A DNA stretch of 34,274 bases from JADGQM01 sp964441945 (GCA_964441945.1 CAYTWB010000043.1:1-34274), one strand, 5' to 3'. Shown: positions 1-8,611, counted from the first letter of the stretch. The notes: generated from the letters alone by a model not told the origin. Made by a program: numbers and translations.

Positions 1-186
1 GGCAGCCACTCAGGCAATCCCCTTTCTTCTGGAGACTCCACCCTGAACTGAGCTTTCCCGAACCTTGTATAATTATTGGTTCAGGGCCGGCAACAGAGAG
101 AAAAATAACTGAAAAGAGGGATCTTGTCATCGCAAAAACAAGTTCTTGCTGTTTGTTGAGTGATCTCAATAAGCTGAGCTTTTGTG

Positions 187-216
187 TTGACTCCCCTGGA
201 AGTGGAAAAGTATATA
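187..216 (+). promoter_or_regulatory. Possible sigma-70 promoter for the radical SAM/rng operon
   Basis: A -35-like TTGACT (187-192) is followed after 18 bases by TATATA (211-216), in an AT-rich stretch about 150 bases before the first gene. The rest of positions 1-366 shows no gene or convincing structure. A lone TATAAT at 68-73 has only a poor -35. The long leader and the absence of a clear ribosome site before 367 leave the promoter uncertain. Confidence 0.35.
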
Positions 217-366
217 CTCCAACTCTGGAGGTTCTTTGATTCTGAACTTCGAGGTCTCTGAATCTCTAAAACTTGGGTTGATGGTCCTCTCCGGGATGGT
301 GTTTATTGCACGGCCCTCCTGATTCTTAGACATTGATTTCAGCAGCTTCGATTGGTTTTGATTCTA

Positions 367-2907
367 ATGGAGAAATACCTGGACGGTATTGAAAAGCCCG
401 GCCGCTATCTGGCCTGTGAAATCAATGCTTATCACAAGAGTTTTGATCAGGCTCACGTGCGTTTTGCCCTGGCTTTTCCCGATGTATACGAAGTGGGAAT
501 GAGCCATCTTGGCCTGAAGTTGCTCTATGAGCTCCTGAATCAGGCCGAAGGCGTAATGGCGGATCGGGTTTATACCCCCTGGATCGATTTGGAGGAGAAT
601 CTCCGTAAGACGGGGGGACTGCTCTGTGGACTGGAAACACAACGCCCTCTTCGGGATTTTGACTTTGTGGGATTCAGTCTTCAGTATGAGCTGAGCTACA
701 CGAATATCCTCACTATGCTTGATCTGGGAGGCATTCCTGCTCAGGCAAAAGACCGCGGTCCCAAGGTCCCCTGGATTGTTGGAGGTGGGCCTTGTTCCTT
801 CAATCCGGAGCCGCTGGCGGAAATCTTCGATTTCTTCGTTTTGGGAGAGGCAGAAGAGGTACTCCCGGAGCTGGTTGAGATCTTCAGAGGATGGCAATCA
901 ACAACGAGGAAGAGACGGCATTTCCTTGAAGCGGTAAGGACAATCGGCGGGGTTTATATCCCTTCCTTTTTTGCTGTGTCTTACCATGGAGACGGCACAA
1001 TCGCCGCCGTTGATCCGGAATACCCAGATTACACTTCTGTAACCAAACGTCTTGTACCCGATCTGGATGCGGGCTCTCCAATCCCGGCAAAGCCTCTTGT
1101 GCCCCTTTTGGATATTGTACACAATCGGCTGGGTCTCGAAATAGCCAGAGGGTGTACGGGGGGATGTCGATTCTGCCAGGCCGGTTTTGTCTATCGTCCG
1201 GTGCGAGAGCGCCATCCGGGCGTGGTCCTGGATCGAGCCATTGATGCCTTGGCCAACAGCGGTTTTGAAGAATTGTCGCTCCTCTCTCTGAGTACCGGTG
1301 ATTATTGCCGGATTGAACCGCTGCTTGCCGCCCTGATGAACCACTGCCTGCCCCGAAGGATCGCTGTTTCATTGCCCTCGATGCGGGTCGGGACGCTCAC
1401 GCCGGAACTGATGGAGCTGATTCGGCGGGTCCGCAAAACCGGTTTCACTCTGGCACCCGAGGCAGGAAGCGAACGGTTGCGCAAAGTGATCAACAAGAGG
1501 ATACGCCGGGACGACTTGCTCGTTGCTGCAGAGCATGCGTTTGATCTGGGATGGCGACTGTTGAAGCTCTATTTCATGATCGGACTTCCCAGCGAGAATC
1601 AGGCAGATTTGGATGACCTGGTGAGGCTTTGTTTGGACGTCTGGCACCTGGCCAAGCCATCACGATCCTCCGTCAATGTATCGATTTCACCATTTGTGCC
1701 CAAACCGCAGACCCCTTTTCAATGGGTCCCTCAGATTGGAGGTCCTGTCATTGAAGAGCGCCTGAGCGAGTTGAAGGCGCGCTTAAGGCGCCCGGGCTTG
1801 CGTTTGAAGTGGCATCATGCGGGTCACAGTCTTCTTGAAGCAGTCTTCGCACGAGGTGATCGCCGCCTGGGGAAGGTCCTGGTGAGCGCCTGGGAGTCAG
1901 GAGCGCGTTTTGACGGCTGGTCCGAAACCTTTCGCCTCGACCTCTGGCAACAGGCCTTTTCGAAAGAAGGGTTGGATCGGTCTTTCTATGCCAACCGTGA
2001 ACGCCCCCTGGACGAAATGCTTCCCTGGCACCATCTGTCAGCAGGAGTCACCAAAGGTTTTCTCGTGAAAGAGTACCAGCAAGCCCTGCAGGAAGCGGTC
2101 ACAGAGGATTGCCGGTTTGGGCCTTGTTCGCAATGTGGCGTCTGCGATCAACTGGCAGTTCGGCCCCTTCTGCACAAGAAGCTCGATGCAGGGGTGGTTC
2201 GTGAAGAAGGGGAAGCGATCCCCGAACGGGATGAAACCACCTGCCTGTACTGGTTTCGCTTCAGCAAGACTGGTTCAGTGCGCTTCTACGGGCAGTTGGA
2301 AGTCGCCCAGAGTTTTAGCCGCGCGGTTCGGCGGGCAGGGCTTCCGGCGGTTATGACCAAGGGTTTTCATCCACATGTCAAGCTCTCTTTTCTCGAAGCG
2401 CTGCCTGTAGGGCTTGAAAGTCGAGTGGAAGAAGCCTATCTCAGTACCTATCAGAGATTGGAGGCCGGAGAGGTCCTGGCCCGATTGAACGGGCAGTTGC
2501 CTGACGGGTTGCGAATCGAAGAAGTGATTCCAGTGGAAAGACCCTACCCACGAGCTCGAAACAGGCGGGCAACCTATGTCGTATCTCAATTGATCCCATG
2601 GCGTGTCCATCGTATCATGCAGAGCTGGTCAAGACGGCTGGGGGAGCCACTCTGCAAGAAAACCAAGAGGGGGGAGACGAGAGCGGCATTGGGTGCGGTC
2701 CTCCTTGGTGTTCGACAATTGGATGAGTCCTCCATGGAATTGGATCTCTATGAGGGACCACAGATCAACTTCAGGCCTATGGCAATCTTGAGCCGCCTTT
2801 TGGAAGAACCCCTGTCGGCTGTTTCGATCTGCCGAATCTGTAAAACAGCGGTTGTGCCCATCGCTGGACTGGAGGAAGAAGGACATGTCCTCAGAGCTCA
2901 TCATTAA
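367..2907 (+). CDS. Fused radical SAM protein (TIGR03960-like) with C-terminal DUF2344 (TIGR03936-like) domain
   Basis: A protein of 846 residues. The N-terminal part (about 30-180) resembles the cobalamin-binding-like region of TIGR03960 proteins (FPDVYEVGMSHLG), with no DxHxxG cobalamin motif seen. The radical SAM core follows, with CxxxCxxC at C263, C267 and C270. A second cysteine group (C582, C587, C590, C593) may bind another cluster. From about residue 626 a DUF2344 domain begins (YWFRFSKTG). The two parts are separate genes in many bacteria and fused here. The reaction is not known; the usual setting beside RNase G suggests a role in RNA modification or ribosome-related work, which is inference. 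ATG 367 is preferred because homologues start near EKYLDGIEKPGRY; a TTG at 352 is in frame. No good Shine-Dalgarno is visible. The end overlaps rng by 23 bases. Confidence 0.85.
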   Translation: MEKYLDGIEKPGRYLACEINAYHKSFDQAHVRFALAFPDVYEVGMSHLGLKLLYELLNQAEGVMADRVYTPWIDLEENLRKTGGLLCGLETQRPLRDFDFVGFSLQYELSYTNILTMLDLGGIPAQAKDRGPKVPWIVGGGPCSFNPEPLAEIFDFFVLGEAEEVLPELVEIFRGWQSTTRKRRHFLEAVRTIGGVYIPSFFAVSYHGDGTIAAVDPEYPDYTSVTKRLVPDLDAGSPIPAKPLVPLLDIVHNRLGLEIARGCTGGCRFCQAGFVYRPVRERHPGVVLDRAIDALANSGFEELSLLSLSTGDYCRIEPLLAALMNHCLPRRIAVSLPSMRVGTLTPELMELIRRVRKTGFTLAPEAGSERLRKVINKRIRRDDLLVAAEHAFDLGWRLLKLYFMIGLPSENQADLDDLVRLCLDVWHLAKPSRSSVNVSISPFVPKPQTPFQWVPQIGGPVIEERLSELKARLRRPGLRLKWHHAGHSLLEAVFARGDRRLGKVLVSAWESGARFDGWSETFRLDLWQQAFSKEGLDRSFYANRERPLDEMLPWHHLSAGVTKGFLVKEYQQALQEAVTEDCRFGPCSQCGVCDQLAVRPLLHKKLDAGVVREEGEAIPERDETTCLYWFRFSKTGSVRFYGQLEVAQSFSRAVRRAGLPAVMTKGFHPHVKLSFLEALPVGLESRVEEAYLSTYQRLEAGEVLARLNGQLPDGLRIEEVIPVERPYPRARNRRATYVVSQLIPWRVHRIMQSWSRRLGEPLCKKTKRGETRAALGAVLLGVRQLDESSMELDLYEGPQINFRPMAILSRLLEEPLSAVSICRICKTAVVPIAGLEEEGHVLRAHH

Positions 2908-4465
2908 TGCGGATTACTATGAGACTCGTGTCGCCCTGGTCGAAAACGGCCAGGTAGCGGAGTTTTATGTTGAACGAAGCTCCGATCGAGGAATCGGGGG
3001 CAATATCTATAAAGGTAGAGTGGTACGGGTGCTGCCGGGAATGCAGGCGGCTTTTGTGGACATCAATCTGGAGAAGGCCGCCTTCCTCTATGTGAACGAT
3101 GTGCAGCATCCAGTGGGCGATCTGGAGCAGCTTTTCTTGAACTCCTGCAAGACCGACAGCCCTGAGGAAGGACCTGAAGAGATCAGTAGTGAACCCATAG
3201 CCGAGGAATTCAAGGATGTCCTCGAATTGCAGCCGTCTTTGCAGCCGAGTTATGTTGAGGTCCCGATTCAGGATCGGCTTCAGGAAGGCCAGGAGATCCT
3301 CGTCCAGGTAGCCAAGGAACCCATTGGGCACAAGGGCGCTCGAATCACGACTCACATCACTCTGCCGGGGCGCCTCCTGGTCTTCATGCCGACAATGGAT
3401 CATGTGGGTGTTTCCAGGCGGATTGAAAATGAGAAGGAAAGGAAGCGCCTGCGTGACCTCATGTGCGCCAACAAGCCTGCCCATTGCGGGTTTATTGTGC
3501 GAACCGCTGCGGAAGGTGCGGAGTCGGAAAAGCTCACAGCCGAGGTCGATTTTCTGCTGAAATTGTGGCAGAATATCCAGCGGAGGGCCGAACATGCCTC
3601 CGCTACGGCCCTGGTCTACCAGGAGCTCGATATCACCCTCCGCGCCGTTCGTGACCTCTTCACCAAAGAAGTGGACCGTCTTGTCATCGACTCCGAGAGC
3701 GAATACCACAAGGTGCTGAATTTCACCGAGACCTTCCTGCCGTCGCTCAAGACATCGGTAGAGCTCTATGATGGGGATGAACCCATTTTTGATGCCTACG
3801 GTATCGAAATGGAAATCCAGCGGGCACTCAGCAAGAAGATCTGGCTCAAGTCAGGTGGTTACATCGTGATAGAGACGACCGAAGCCCTTACGGCAATTGA
3901 CGTGAACACCGGCCGCTATGTGGGCAAACGGAACCTGGAGGAGACCATCCTCAAGACCAACCTGGAGGCGGTCAAAGAGATTGCCTATCAACTGCGTTTG
4001 AGAAATATCGGTGGGATCATCATTATTGACTTCATCGATATGGAAAAGGAGAGCAATCGGGAGAAGGTGTTCAATGCTCTCAAAGACGCTACCCGCAAGG
4101 ATAAGAGCAAAACGAATATCCTGCGAATGTCGGAACTGGGACTCATCGAGATGACGCGCAAGCGGACAAAGGAAAGCATCGGGCGGCTTCTCTGCGAATC
4201 ATGCTTCTACTGTGAAGGAGAAGGTCACCTCAAGTCGAGGCAGACCGTCTGTTATGAAATACTCAGAGAGCTGGAACGGGAACGGGCCGACCTGTTTGGT
4301 CGCAACATCATGGTCGTGGTCCATCCCGATGTGGCGGCTCGCTTTTACGATGAAGAACGAGGACCTCTTGAAAGAGCGGAAGAGGATTTGCACGCAAGGA
4401 TTATGATCAAGGGAGAGTCGTCGCTCCACCTGGAGCAATATGAAATCACCCCCTTCGAATCCTGA
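2885..4465 (+). CDS. rng: Ribonuclease G (RNase E/G family)
   Basis: A single-strand-specific endoribonuclease of 526 residues, acting in the cytoplasm on rRNA precursors and mRNA. The N-terminal S1-like region contains GNIYKGRVVRVLPGMQAAFVDI; inside it lies an acidic insertion (roughly residues 80-125) that lengthens the protein beyond the 489 of E. coli RNase G. The catalytic metal-binding aspartates are visible as D339 (AIDVNTGR) and D382 (IIDFIDM), spaced as D303 and D346 are in E. coli RNase E. The zinc-link cysteines are C440 and C443 (CFYCEGEG). The long C-terminal degradosome scaffold of RNase E is absent, so RNase G is the better name. ATG 2885 has an upstream GGAGGAAGAAGG. The 23-base overlap with the preceding gene suggests translational coupling. 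Confidence 0.93.
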   Translation: MSSELIINADYYETRVALVENGQVAEFYVERSSDRGIGGNIYKGRVVRVLPGMQAAFVDINLEKAAFLYVNDVQHPVGDLEQLFLNSCKTDSPEEGPEEISSEPIAEEFKDVLELQPSLQPSYVEVPIQDRLQEGQEILVQVAKEPIGHKGARITTHITLPGRLLVFMPTMDHVGVSRRIENEKERKRLRDLMCANKPAHCGFIVRTAAEGAESEKLTAEVDFLLKLWQNIQRRAEHASATALVYQELDITLRAVRDLFTKEVDRLVIDSESEYHKVLNFTETFLPSLKTSVELYDGDEPIFDAYGIEMEIQRALSKKIWLKSGGYIVIETTEALTAIDVNTGRYVGKRNLEETILKTNLEAVKEIAYQLRLRNIGGIIIIDFIDMEKESNREKVFNALKDATRKDKSKTNILRMSELGLIEMTRKRTKESIGRLLCESCFYCEGEGHLKSRQTVCYEILRELERERADLFGRNIMVVVHPDVAARFYDEERGPLERAEEDLHARIMIKGESSLHLEQYEITPFES

Positions 4466-4577
4466 ACAAGCCATACGGGGTCTGTCGGAAGAATATCGTT
4501 CTTTGTGCCGGTGGAGAGCTACCTCTCAAAGCGGCCCCATGCTGCTGATTGTGACCTCATAGAGGAAGAAGCAAGCG

Positions 4578-5897
4578 ATGAAAAGGGACCTTTCCAAGCA
4601 GCTTTATGAAGAAGCCTGTCAAATCATCCCGGGTGGGGTAAACAGCCCGGTGCGCTCTGGACGTGCTGTCGGGGTAACGCCGGTCTTTGCCAGGACAGCC
4701 AGGGGATGCCGCCTCATCGATGAGGACGGCAACCAATACATAGACTATGTGGGATCCTGGGGGCCTCTGATCCTGGGGCACGCCCACCCGGAGGTTGTTG
4801 CTGCGGTCCGGCATGCCGCCGAAAACGGAACATCGTATGGTGTCCCGACCCGGCTTGAAGTCGCGATGGCTCAAAAAGTTGTGGACATGGTCCCTTCCAT
4901 CGACATGGTGCGAATGGTCAACTCCGGGACGGAAGCGACCATGAGCGCCATTCGACTTGCCCGCGGATACACCGGGCGCAAGAAGCTGATCAAGTTCGAC
5001 GGTTGCTATCATGGCCATGGCGACAGTCTGCTGGTCAAATCCGGCTCCGGACTGGCAACTCTGGGGATTCCCGGCAGTCCTGGAGTTCCGGAAGAGATTG
5101 CACGGCATACGCTATCATTGCCCTACAATGATCTGGAAGAGGCCGTATCGGTCATGGAGCGGATCGGGCAGGATGTGGCGGCAATTATTGTAGAGCCGGT
5201 GGCGGCAAATATGGGAGTGGTCCTTCCGAAGGCTGGGTTTCTGGAGGGTTTGCGCAAGCTGAGTGATCAGTATGGAAGCGTTCTCATCTTCGATGAAGTG
5301 ATCACGGGATTTCGTCTCGCGCGGGGAGGTGCACAGGAACTCTTTGGGATTCTGCCGGATTTGACCTGCCTCGGCAAGATCATTGGCGGAGGGTTGCCGG
5401 TTGGGGCCTATGGAGGAAAGAAAGCCATCATGATGCACATGGCGCCGGCAGGCGATGTCTACCAGGCGGGAACACTGTCGGGAAACCCGCTTGCCATGAG
5501 CGCGGGACTGGCTACTCTAAATATACTGGATCGCAAAGGCTTCCATGAAGAACTTGAGAAAAAATCTGAATACTATGCCAGGAACCTCTCTGAGGCAGCG
5601 GAATCAGTGGGGGTTGCAGTGGCTTTGAACCGGATTGGGTCCATCGGCTGCGGCTTCTTTTCTTCCGATCCGATAGATGACTTCACAAGTGCTCTTGGAT
5701 CCAATACACAGGCTTATGCACTCTTTTTCCAGGAGATGCTCAAGAGAGGAGTCTACCTGGCACCGTCGCAGTTTGAGGCTTTTTTCATAAGCGTTGCCCA
5801 TGAGAGAGACGACCTGGATCGAACGGTGCAAGCAGCAACTGAAGCGCTGCAACAGGTTAGAGAGAAGTTTGGGGTATCCTCCAGAAAAAAGCGTTGA
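4578..5897 (+). CDS. hemL: Glutamate-1-semialdehyde 2,1-aminomutase
   Basis: A PLP enzyme of 439 residues that converts glutamate-1-semialdehyde to 5-aminolevulinate, the first committed tetrapyrrole precursor (C5 pathway), in the cytoplasm. The N-terminus (PGGVNSPVRS), the substrate-binding motif (MVRMVNSGTEATMSAIRLAR) and the PLP lysine K267 (LGKIIGGGLPVGAYGG) are all present, and the length is near the usual 426-430. ATG 4578 follows an AGAGGAAGAAGC ribosome site. It lies 112 bases after rng and directly before the ATP synthase membrane genes. In an anaerobe it would feed sirohaem, haem and cobalamin synthesis. Identification is secure. Confidence 0.96.
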   Translation: MKRDLSKQLYEEACQIIPGGVNSPVRSGRAVGVTPVFARTARGCRLIDEDGNQYIDYVGSWGPLILGHAHPEVVAAVRHAAENGTSYGVPTRLEVAMAQKVVDMVPSIDMVRMVNSGTEATMSAIRLARGYTGRKKLIKFDGCYHGHGDSLLVKSGSGLATLGIPGSPGVPEEIARHTLSLPYNDLEEAVSVMERIGQDVAAIIVEPVAANMGVVLPKAGFLEGLRKLSDQYGSVLIFDEVITGFRLARGGAQELFGILPDLTCLGKIIGGGLPVGAYGGKKAIMMHMAPAGDVYQAGTLSGNPLAMSAGLATLNILDRKGFHEELEKKSEYYARNLSEAAESVGVAVALNRIGSIGCGFFSSDPIDDFTSALGSNTQAYALFFQEMLKRGVYLAPSQFEAFFISVAHERDDLDRTVQAATEALQQVREKFGVSSRKKR

Positions 5898-5950
5898 CTC
5901 AACTGGGGGACTGTGCTACGTACTCTGTGAACATTTACACGAAGTGGGCT

Positions 5951-6190
5951 ATGAAAGAAGATACCAGAAAATACTTGAGGCAGCTGGCAATGGCAAGCAC
6001 CATTGGGTTTCAGGTGGTGTTTGCGGTCTTCATCGGGTTGGGGATCGGCGTATGGCTCGATACGCTCTTTGGTACACGTCCCAAGCTCTCCCTTGTTTTC
6101 CTGGTGATGGGGGTGATTGCCGGTTTTCTGAACTACTATCGTTACGCCCGCAGCCAGCAGGAAGAAGATAGCCGGGATTCAAAGAAGTAG
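5951..6190 (+). CDS. atpZ: AtpZ/AtpI-like small membrane protein of the ATP synthase operon
   Basis: A 79-residue protein with two membrane segments (FQVVFAVFIGLGIGVWLDTLF and LSLVFLVMGVIAGFLNYYRYA). The GIGVWLD and the segment ending in NYYR are typical of AtpZ/AtpI-like F0 assembly proteins; the family has been linked to Mg2+ or Ca2+ transport and c-ring assembly. ATG 5951 is chosen because it gives the usual family N-terminus (MKEDTRKYLRQL); an in-frame TTG at 5894, overlapping the hemL stop, would add 19 poorly conserved residues. The ribosome site is weak. The stop codon shares its last base with the start of the next gene. Confidence 0.75.
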   Translation: MKEDTRKYLRQLAMASTIGFQVVFAVFIGLGIGVWLDTLFGTRPKLSLVFLVMGVIAGFLNYYRYARSQQEEDSRDSKK

Positions 6191-6591
6191 TGGAGATCAT
6201 TCTTGCCGAAGAAAAGCTGGTACGGCGAATAGAGATAGTGAATGTTGTCCTTCTGGTGGTGTTGCCGCTGGGGGCATGGCTTCTGCTGTCGCCGGAGATC
6301 GCGCTTGGGGTTTTTCTTGGTGCCGGAATTGTTACCCTGAGCTTCCGGGTGCTCAAATGGCAGCTCGATAAAGCCTTCAGGACCCCGGGTAGACTTCCCC
6401 AAAAAGGGCGGGTTTTTGTCGCTTACTACCTGCGCTATGTGGCGACGTTGTTTTTGGTATTTGTGGTCATCTATTATGGTTGGGCGGATCCGATCGCATT
6501 TCTGGTAGGATTGTCGGTGGTTGTGATGAGTATCTTGGTTGGTGGCGGATTGGAGGTTTTTGTGTCGCATGGGAAAAAGGGGGATAGTTAG
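6190..6591 (+). CDS. atpI: ATP synthase subunit I (AtpI family)
   Basis: A membrane protein of 133 residues with four likely membrane spans, arranged as two pairs separated by a basic loop (KWQLDKAFRTPGRLPQKGR). This fits the ATP synthase I chain family (PF03899), which assists c-ring assembly. It starts at GTG 6190 inside the TAG stop of the preceding gene, so the two are translationally coupled, and is followed three bases later by atpB. Sequence in this family is poorly conserved; the call rests on topology and position. Confidence 0.75.
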   Translation: MEIILAEEKLVRRIEIVNVVLLVVLPLGAWLLLSPEIALGVFLGAGIVTLSFRVLKWQLDKAFRTPGRLPQKGRVFVAYYLRYVATLFLVFVVIYYGWADPIAFLVGLSVVVMSILVGGGLEVFVSHGKKGDS

Positions 6592-6594
6592 GAT

Positions 6595-7314
6595 ATGGAA
6601 CATCCGATTCTGTTTTTGAACATCCTGTTTGAAAAGCTTGGGCTTCCGGTTGTCGGTGCGGATCAAGCGCACACGTTCATGGAATTCCTGCTGCAGCCGC
6701 ACGTTACCTATACATGGGTGGCCATGCTTTTCCTGTTGATCAGCGCCAGACTGGCAGCCAAGACCCTTGAGATGGTTCCCAAGGGGGGGCAGAACTTCTT
6801 CGAGGTGGCGATTACCGGGATCGAGGACTTCATGATCGGGGTCACGGGCGAGGAAGGGCGTTTTGTTTTTCCTTTGATAGCCACTCTGGGGTTCTTCATA
6901 CTGACCTGCAACTACATGGGGATGGTACCCGGGTTCTTTGCTCCCACGGCCAGCCTGAATACTACAGGGGCCTGTGCCGTCATCGTTGTGGTCTTTACTC
7001 ACGTTATCGGGATCAGATTTCACGGGGTGAAATATATCAAGCATTTTATGGGTCCGGTCTGGTGGCTGGTGCCGCTGATCATGCCGATTGAGATTATCGG
7101 TCACCTCGCCCGCGTGCTGAGCCTCTCCATCCGTCTTTTCGGAAACGTATTCGGAGAGGAGCTTGTGCTGGGTATCCTGTTCTTCCTGGTCGGTCTCTAT
7201 CTGGCTCCACTACCAATGATGTTCCTGGGTCTCTTTACCGGGTTTATCCAGGCATTCATATTCTGCCTGCTGTCCATGATGTACTTCGCGGGTGCTATAG
7301 AACACGCTCACTAA
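6595..7314 (+). CDS. atpB: F0F1 ATP synthase subunit a
   Basis: The ion-channel subunit of the F0 sector, 239 residues, all membrane-embedded. The essential arginine is R180 in LSIRLFGNVFGEEL, equivalent to E. coli aR210. The preceding PLIMPIEIIGHLARVLSL and the later GFIQAFIFCLLSMMY are standard signatures. ATG 6595 follows an AAGGGGGATAGTTAGGAT ribosome region. It lies between atpI and atpE; no b, delta, alpha, gamma, beta or epsilon genes are in the window, so the ATP synthase genes are split in this genome. Confidence 0.95.
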   Translation: MEHPILFLNILFEKLGLPVVGADQAHTFMEFLLQPHVTYTWVAMLFLLISARLAAKTLEMVPKGGQNFFEVAITGIEDFMIGVTGEEGRFVFPLIATLGFFILTCNYMGMVPGFFAPTASLNTTGACAVIVVVFTHVIGIRFHGVKYIKHFMGPVWWLVPLIMPIEIIGHLARVLSLSIRLFGNVFGEELVLGILFFLVGLYLAPLPMMFLGLFTGFIQAFIFCLLSMMYFAGAIEHAH

Positions 7315-7403
7315 ACGAGGCGGTTAGGGTTGGGGGAAGGCCGCGTATATATTGTCTCATTTTACTGGTGAATGGTTTTTCAAATCAAAAAGGAGGTTGT
7401 TTC

Positions 7404-7778
7404 ATGTCAAAGAGGATTGGGTTGTTGACAACACTGTTCGTAATGGGTTTAACGACTGCTGCGCTTGCCGCGGATCCTGCAGGCTCGATTGAAAAGGCTG
7501 AAGGCCTCAGCTTCTTCGTCTATTCTGCCATTGCAGCCGGTTTGGCGATTGCCCTCGCTGCTCATGGTTGCGGTATCGGCCAGGGTATGGCCATCAGAGG
7601 CGCAGTGGAAGGTATTGCCCGCAACCCGGATAGTTCAGGTAAAGTGACCGTGACCATGCTGATCGGTCTGGCGATGATCGAATCACTCGCCATTTATGCC
7701 CTTGTTATTTCACTGATCCTCATCTATGCAAACCCGGTGAGCACAGCCATTCAAAAGTTTGTGGGATTGACCGGCTAG
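7404..7778 (+). CDS. atpE: F0F1 ATP synthase subunit c, with N-terminal leader and Na+-type ligand residues
   Basis: The rotor-ring subunit, 124 residues. The first about 22 residues look like a signal or leader peptide (MSKRIGLLTTLFVMGLTTAALA) before the usual two-helix hairpin. The loop motif is RNPDSSGK. The ion-binding glutamate is E93 on helix 2. Q60 on helix 1 and S94 and Y98 on helix 2 match, in spacing, Q32, E65, S66 and Y70 of the Na+-binding Ilyobacter c-ring; the equivalent of T67 is Leu. Na+ coupling is therefore possible but not proven. ATG 7404 follows a strong AAAAAGGAGG; an upstream in-frame ATG at 7368 has no such site. It is followed by a terminator. Confidence 0.94.
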   Translation: MSKRIGLLTTLFVMGLTTAALAADPAGSIEKAEGLSFFVYSAIAAGLAIALAAHGCGIGQGMAIRGAVEGIARNPDSSGKVTVTMLIGLAMIESLAIYALVISLILIYANPVSTAIQKFVGLTG

Positions 7779-7812
7779 TCGAGGTTTTGCAGTACGCTGT
7801 TTTTCAGTTCAG

Positions 7813-7849
7813 GACAGGGGCAGAGTCAAGGTTTCCATCTGCTCCTGTC
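7813..7849. repeat. Stem-loop between atpE and its terminator
   Basis: GACAGG-G-GCAGA (7813-7824) pairs with TCTGC-T-CCTGTC (7838-7849), a 12-bp stem with a single G-U pair and a 13-base loop. It lies 34 bases after the atpE stop and just before the T-tract terminator. It may protect the 3' end of the atp mRNA or act with the terminator; this is inference. Confidence 0.6.
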
Positions 7850-7865
7850 TTGGACGAGAATGTCA

Positions 7866-7890
7866 TTCCAGCCTGGAAGGCTTTTTTTTT
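7866..7890 (+). terminator. Rho-independent terminator of the atp operon
   Basis: TTCCA (7866-7870) can pair with TGGAA (7874-7878), or AGCC (7870-7873) with GGCT (7879-7882). A run of nine T residues follows at 7882-7890. The stem alone is short, but with the T-tract and the stem-loop immediately upstream this is a convincing end of the hemL-atp transcript. Confidence 0.7.
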
Positions 7891-7898
7891 GCCGTCTG

Positions 7899-7916
7899 AT
7901 GTGAATAATCTCACAT
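7899..7916. promoter_or_regulatory. Rex operator (ROP-type palindrome)
   Basis: ATGTGA (7899-7904), six bases, then TCACAT (7911-7916): a perfect 6+6 inverted repeat matching the Rex consensus TTGTGA-N6-TCACAA except for the outermost pair of bases on each side, which remain complementary. It lies 62 bases before rex and just after the atp terminator, the place expected for autoregulation by the NADH/NAD+ sensor. Confidence 0.7.
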
Positions 7917-7978
7917 GCTTAGGGCCAACCCGAGTCCGGACAGCTGCCGATCCTGCAGATTCGAATTGAGGTCCAGGG

Positions 7979-8611
7979 ATGAAATTTGCCAAGATTCCAA
8001 TAGCCACCATTATCCGGCTTTCGATCTACACTCGCACTCTCCAGGAGTTGCTGGAAGAGGAAGTGGAAGTCATCTCATCGGAACGCCTGGCCAAGCAGTG
8101 TGCTGTCAATCCAGCCCAAATCCGAAAGGATTTGGCTTACTTTGGTGAGTTTGGGGTAAGGGGGGTCGGTTATCATGTTGGTGATCTGCTCAATCAGATC
8201 AAGGAAATCCTGGGTCTGAATCGTCCCTGGAACCTGGGTATGGTGGGTGTGGGGAACCTCGGGTCCGCGTTGATCCGGCATGCGAATTTTATTCGGCACG
8301 GCTATGTTTTTACCGCTGCATTCGATGTTGACCCTCAGAAGGTTGGCAGGCGGTTGCCAAACGGACTGGTTATCCGGCATCTTGATGAAGTTGAGGAAGT
8401 GGTCAAAGAACGAAATGTGCATGTGGGGGTCATTACGACCCCTTCGAGTGCCGCGCAAAGTGTTGCCAACCAGTTAGTCCTTGCCGGGATTAATGGTATA
8501 TTGAATTTTGCTGCGATACAGATTCAGGTTCCCAGCTGCTGCCATGTGGAAAACGTCGATTTTACGATCAAGCTGGATTCAATCGCTTACCATCTTTCCT
8601 CGATGTCCTGA
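7979..8611 (+). CDS. rex: Redox-sensing transcriptional repressor Rex
   Basis: A 210-residue regulator that binds DNA when NADH is low and releases it when NADH rises. The winged-helix domain (about 1-75) carries the typical RLSIYTRTLQ and NPAQIRKDLAYFGEFGVRG. The Rossmann domain has GVGNLG at 90-95, followed by FTAAFDVDPQKVG, and the family's C-terminal ILNFAAIQIQVP is present. ATG 7979 follows a GAGG about eight bases upstream. A Rex-type palindrome sits in front of the gene. The 3' end overlaps the convergent uvrA gene by 25 bases. Typical targets in sulfate reducers are energy-metabolism genes (established knowledge for Desulfovibrio); those in this genome are not visible. Confidence 0.95.
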   Translation: MKFAKIPIATIIRLSIYTRTLQELLEEEVEVISSERLAKQCAVNPAQIRKDLAYFGEFGVRGVGYHVGDLLNQIKEILGLNRPWNLGMVGVGNLGSALIRHANFIRHGYVFTAAFDVDPQKVGRRLPNGLVIRHLDEVEEVVKERNVHVGVITTPSSAAQSVANQLVLAGINGILNFAAIQIQVPSCCHVENVDFTIKLDSIAYHLSSMS

